Source: CAITWD01 sp963842065 | GTDB lineage: Bacteria > Actinomycetota > Thermoleophilia > Miltoncostaeales > Miltoncostaeaceae | Assembly: GCA_963842065.1 (NCBI GenBank) | Contig: CAWJEW010000008.1 | Span: forward strand, 124,001-188,000 | Direction: 5' to 3' | DNA length: 64,000 nt | In this document: positions 62,610 through 64,000 of the stretch, one piece after another | Position numbering within the stretch: position 1 is the stretch's first letter | How the letters are laid out: each line of letters begins with the position of its first letter | Translations under genes and position numbers: made by a program | The notes under the pieces: model-generated | Told to the model about the DNA's origin: nothing | Seen by the model: only the letters and a program-made list of their open reading frames with translations | The model's database searches: none

Positions 62610-63272
62610 TCACCGCGTGGCGACAGCCGCGACAGCCGCGAGCACATCAGCTGGCTCAGCCCGAACACGCCAGTCAGCCGACACGAACGCAGCCCGGACG
62701 ATGCCGACGCGATCGATCACGAAGGTCGCGGGCACCGGCAGCGAGCGACTGCCGTCGGCGTTCTGTTCAGCGGGGTCGTTGCGAAAGACGTTGACCTGGA
62801 GATCCTCGAGATCGCCGGAGAGCGTGAACTGGACCTTGTAGGCGCGGATGACCGCTTGGTCGAGGTCGCTGAGGACGGGGAATTCGAGCTGGTGCTTGTC
62901 GGTCATCGGCAGGCTGTGGTCAGGTGCCTGCGGACTGATAGCGACAAGCGACGCGCCGAGCTCCCGAAGTGCGGGCAGCGCCTGCTGCAAGGCGTGGAGT
63001 TGCAGGTTGCAGTAGGGGCACCACTCGCCCCGGTAGAACGTCACCACGACCGGCCCGCGTTGGAGCAGCTGGCTCAGTGAAACGGGTCGTCCCAACGGGT
63101 CGGGGAGGCTGAATGCCGGTGCCTGGTCACCGATCGCCAGCCCAGGAGCGCTACCCGATGCCTCGATTTCGCCGACCCCGCTGGCAATGCGCGCGCCGAT
63201 CTGATCGGGGATCGTCGCAGTGATCTGCTCTAGTTCGAGTTGCAGCGGGCGTTGCCGGTCACTCACAGACAT
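62610..63272 (-). CDS. AhpC/TSA-type peroxiredoxin
   Basis: 220 residues. FSLPDPLGRPVSLSQLLQRG, VVVTFYRGEWCPYCNLQLHA (peroxidatic Cys in a CxxC context), VAISPQAPDHSLPMTDKHQL, FPVLSDLDQAVIRAYKV and PVPATFVIDRVGIVRAAFVS. A helical N-terminal extension (LQLELEQITATIPDQIGARI) is typical of the peroxiredoxin-like group. ATG 63272 with AAAAGGGG upstream. The promoter region holds two GACT-N4-AGTC palindromes. Confidence 0.88.
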   Translation of the reverse strand: MSVSDRQRPLQLELEQITATIPDQIGARIASGVGEIEASGSAPGLAIGDQAPAFSLPDPLGRPVSLSQLLQRGPVVVTFYRGEWCPYCNLQLHALQQALPALRELGASLVAISPQAPDHSLPMTDKHQLEFPVLSDLDQAVIRAYKVQFTLSGDLEDLQVNVFRNDPAEQNADGSRSLPVPATFVIDRVGIVRAAFVSADWRVRAEPADVLAAVAAVATR

Positions 63273-63298
63273 CGCGGCCCCTTTTGCGCATCGGAATG

Positions 63299-63310
63299 GA
63301 CTATTCAGTC
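63299..63310. promoter_or_regulatory. Palindrome 1 upstream of peroxiredoxin
   Basis: GACT-ATTC-AGTC, 27 nt before the ATG. It has the same half-sites as palindrome 2, 33 bp away. Confidence 0.5.
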
Positions 63311-63330
63311 TACTTTCGTGCGCAAGGTAT

Positions 63331-63344
63331 GGACTGTCAAGTCC
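63331..63344. promoter_or_regulatory. Palindrome 2 / -35 region upstream of peroxiredoxin
   Basis: GGACT-GTCA-AGTCC. On the minus strand it contains TTGACA, a consensus -35 box; -10 would be near 63315 (AAAGT or TAGACT). A bound repressor would cover the -35. Confidence 0.55.
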
Positions 63345-63435
63345 ACCGGGGAACCGATGCCACACTTTGACCCCGTCGCGCCGGGGCAGGTCGACGCCGG
63401 TCAGTTGGCTCCGGGTTGAGATAAGGGGCGGGTCA

Positions 63436-63571
63436 GCTAGCGCGGGATCTCTTCACCAGTAGCCGGATCGAGCCGGATACCGTCGGTGATGCCCTCGCCA
63501 GGTGGCGCGCCGATGGTGAGCCAAACCGCGTCACCGATAGCGCCCGCATTGCGAATCTGCCGGGGAGTGTC
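63436..63571 (-). pseudogene. Cupin 3' end, second copy of the 136-bp repeat, cut by IS21-type element
   Basis: It repeats 54051-54186 almost exactly and encodes the same C-terminal DTPRQIRNAGAIGDAVWLTI and GIRLDPATGEEIPR on the minus strand. The cupin frame is lost exactly where the insertion-sequence end begins (63569). The rest of this cupin copy is absent from the window, displaced by the element. Confidence 0.82.
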
Positions 63572-63616
63572 AACGATCGCCAGAATTCCCCAGATGCGAT
63601 CGCGAAAATTCCCCAC
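63569..63616 (-). mobile_element. Terminal repeats of IS21-type element
   Basis: TGTCAACGATCGCCAGAATT followed by CCCCA; a second GATCGC-GAAAATTCCCC repeat follows 22 nt on. Paired internal terminal repeats next to istB are typical of IS21-family ends. Confidence 0.6.
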
Positions 63617-63617
63617 C

Positions 63618-64000
63618 CTAATCGGAGTGGTTGAGCCCGGCGCGCAGCGTGGCGAGTCGGGCGCGATGTCCGCGCATGCGGTAGCTATCACCGTCGATTT
63701 GCAGCACCGTCGCGTGGTGCAGGAGCCGGTCAAGGATCGCCGCTGCGACGGTCGTGTCTTCGAAGATCTCGCCCCAGCTGGCGATGCCGCGGTTGGTGGT
63801 CAGGATGATCGAGCCGTGCTCGTAGCGGCGGCTGATGACCTGGAACAGTTGACTCGCTGCGGCGCCCGGCATCGGGAGATAGCCCAGCTCGTCGATGATC
63901 AATAGCTGCGGGCCGTTCCAGAAGCGCATCGTGGTGTGCCAGCGGCCCTCGATCGCGGCCTTGGTGGTGCGGGCAACCAGGTCCGCTGCGGTGGTGTAGT
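63618..64000 (-). CDS. istB: IstB-type transposition helper ATPase (partial, 5' end beyond window)
   Basis: The open frame runs off the right edge. TTAADLVARTTKAAIEGRWH, LLIIDELGYLPMPGAAASQL (Walker B), HGSIILTTNRGIASWGEIFE (sensor 1 Asn), ILDRLLHHATVLQIDGDSYR and a short C-terminus. IstB is the AAA+ regulator of the IS21 IstA transposase; istA should lie to the right. The Walker A part is outside the window. Confidence 0.9.
   Translation of the reverse strand, partial: YTTAADLVARTTKAAIEGRWHTTMRFWNGPQLLIIDELGYLPMPGAAASQLFQVISRRYEHGSIILTTNRGIASWGEIFEDTTVAAAILDRLLHHATVLQIDGDSYRMRGHRARLATLRAGLNHSD

Overview
ORGANISM. High-GC DNA with short intergenic gaps, many GTG/TTG starts, ATGA and GTGA stop/start overlaps, a CcmABCD cytochrome-c maturation set joined to a hemA-hemC-cobA/hemD block, an F420/deazaflavin-type reductase, TetR, PadR and PucR-type regulators, DUF1707 and COG4315 lipoproteins. 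This points to an Actinomycetota chromosome, possibly a deep branch such as Thermoleophilia. The phylum is fairly safe; the class is inference. LAYOUT. (1) 0-12 kb is intact conserved core: an SDR fused to a VanX-like dipeptidase, a glycerophosphodiesterase, a UbiA prenyltransferase, then a tightly packed run ccmA-ccmB-ccmC-ccmD, siroheme dehydrogenase, hemA, hemC, cobA-hemD and a SAM hydrolase. It makes tetrapyrroles and exports and loads heme for c-type cytochromes. (2) 12-24 kb is accessory and partly decayed: a broken YeiH exporter, four exported proteins sharing an N-terminal module (three are paralogues with no family I can name), a frameshifted GAF-PucR regulator lying among them, and a broken membrane-anchored polysaccharide deacetylase. 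(3) 23.6-27.2 kb is a metal (Zn/Mn-type) ABC importer operon with two different permeases. (4) 27-44 kb holds secreted lipoproteins, a phosphodiester glycosidase, a TreT-like trehalose synthase, a five-gene minus-strand glycan operon (GT4, alpha/alpha-toroid protein, GH130, GT4, cellulase-fold hydrolase), methylglyoxal synthase, MreB and an F420-type reductase. (5) 45-58.5 kb is the most unusual part. Eight same-orientation copies of the 3' half of a tRNA-Phe(GAA) gene, most with a rho-independent hairpin behind them, separate short segments of one to five genes. The segments carry glyoxalase-fold protein, TetR+cupin, cyanase, lipoprotein, spherulin-4-like protein, DUF1707 protein, PadR/glutaredoxin/cupin and TetR/OsmC. 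A ninth, most diverged copy lies at 32.2 kb. The cleanest copy abuts a tyrosine integrase and an excisionase-like gene. I read this as serial integration at one tRNA gene, leaving an integron-like row of cargo cassettes punctuated by att remnants. No full-length tRNA-Phe is present; the model predicts it beyond the right edge. (6) 58.5-64 kb holds a P-type proton ATPase remnant cut at both ends, a TetR regulator, a peroxiredoxin-OsmC operon with two matching palindromes in its promoter, a second copy of a cupin 3' end, and an IS21-type element (istB) that cuts that copy off. DECAY. Frameshifts and in-frame stops cluster in the accessory genes and are absent from the first 12 kb, so decay is more likely than uniform sequencing error, although some single-base shifts could be consensus errors.
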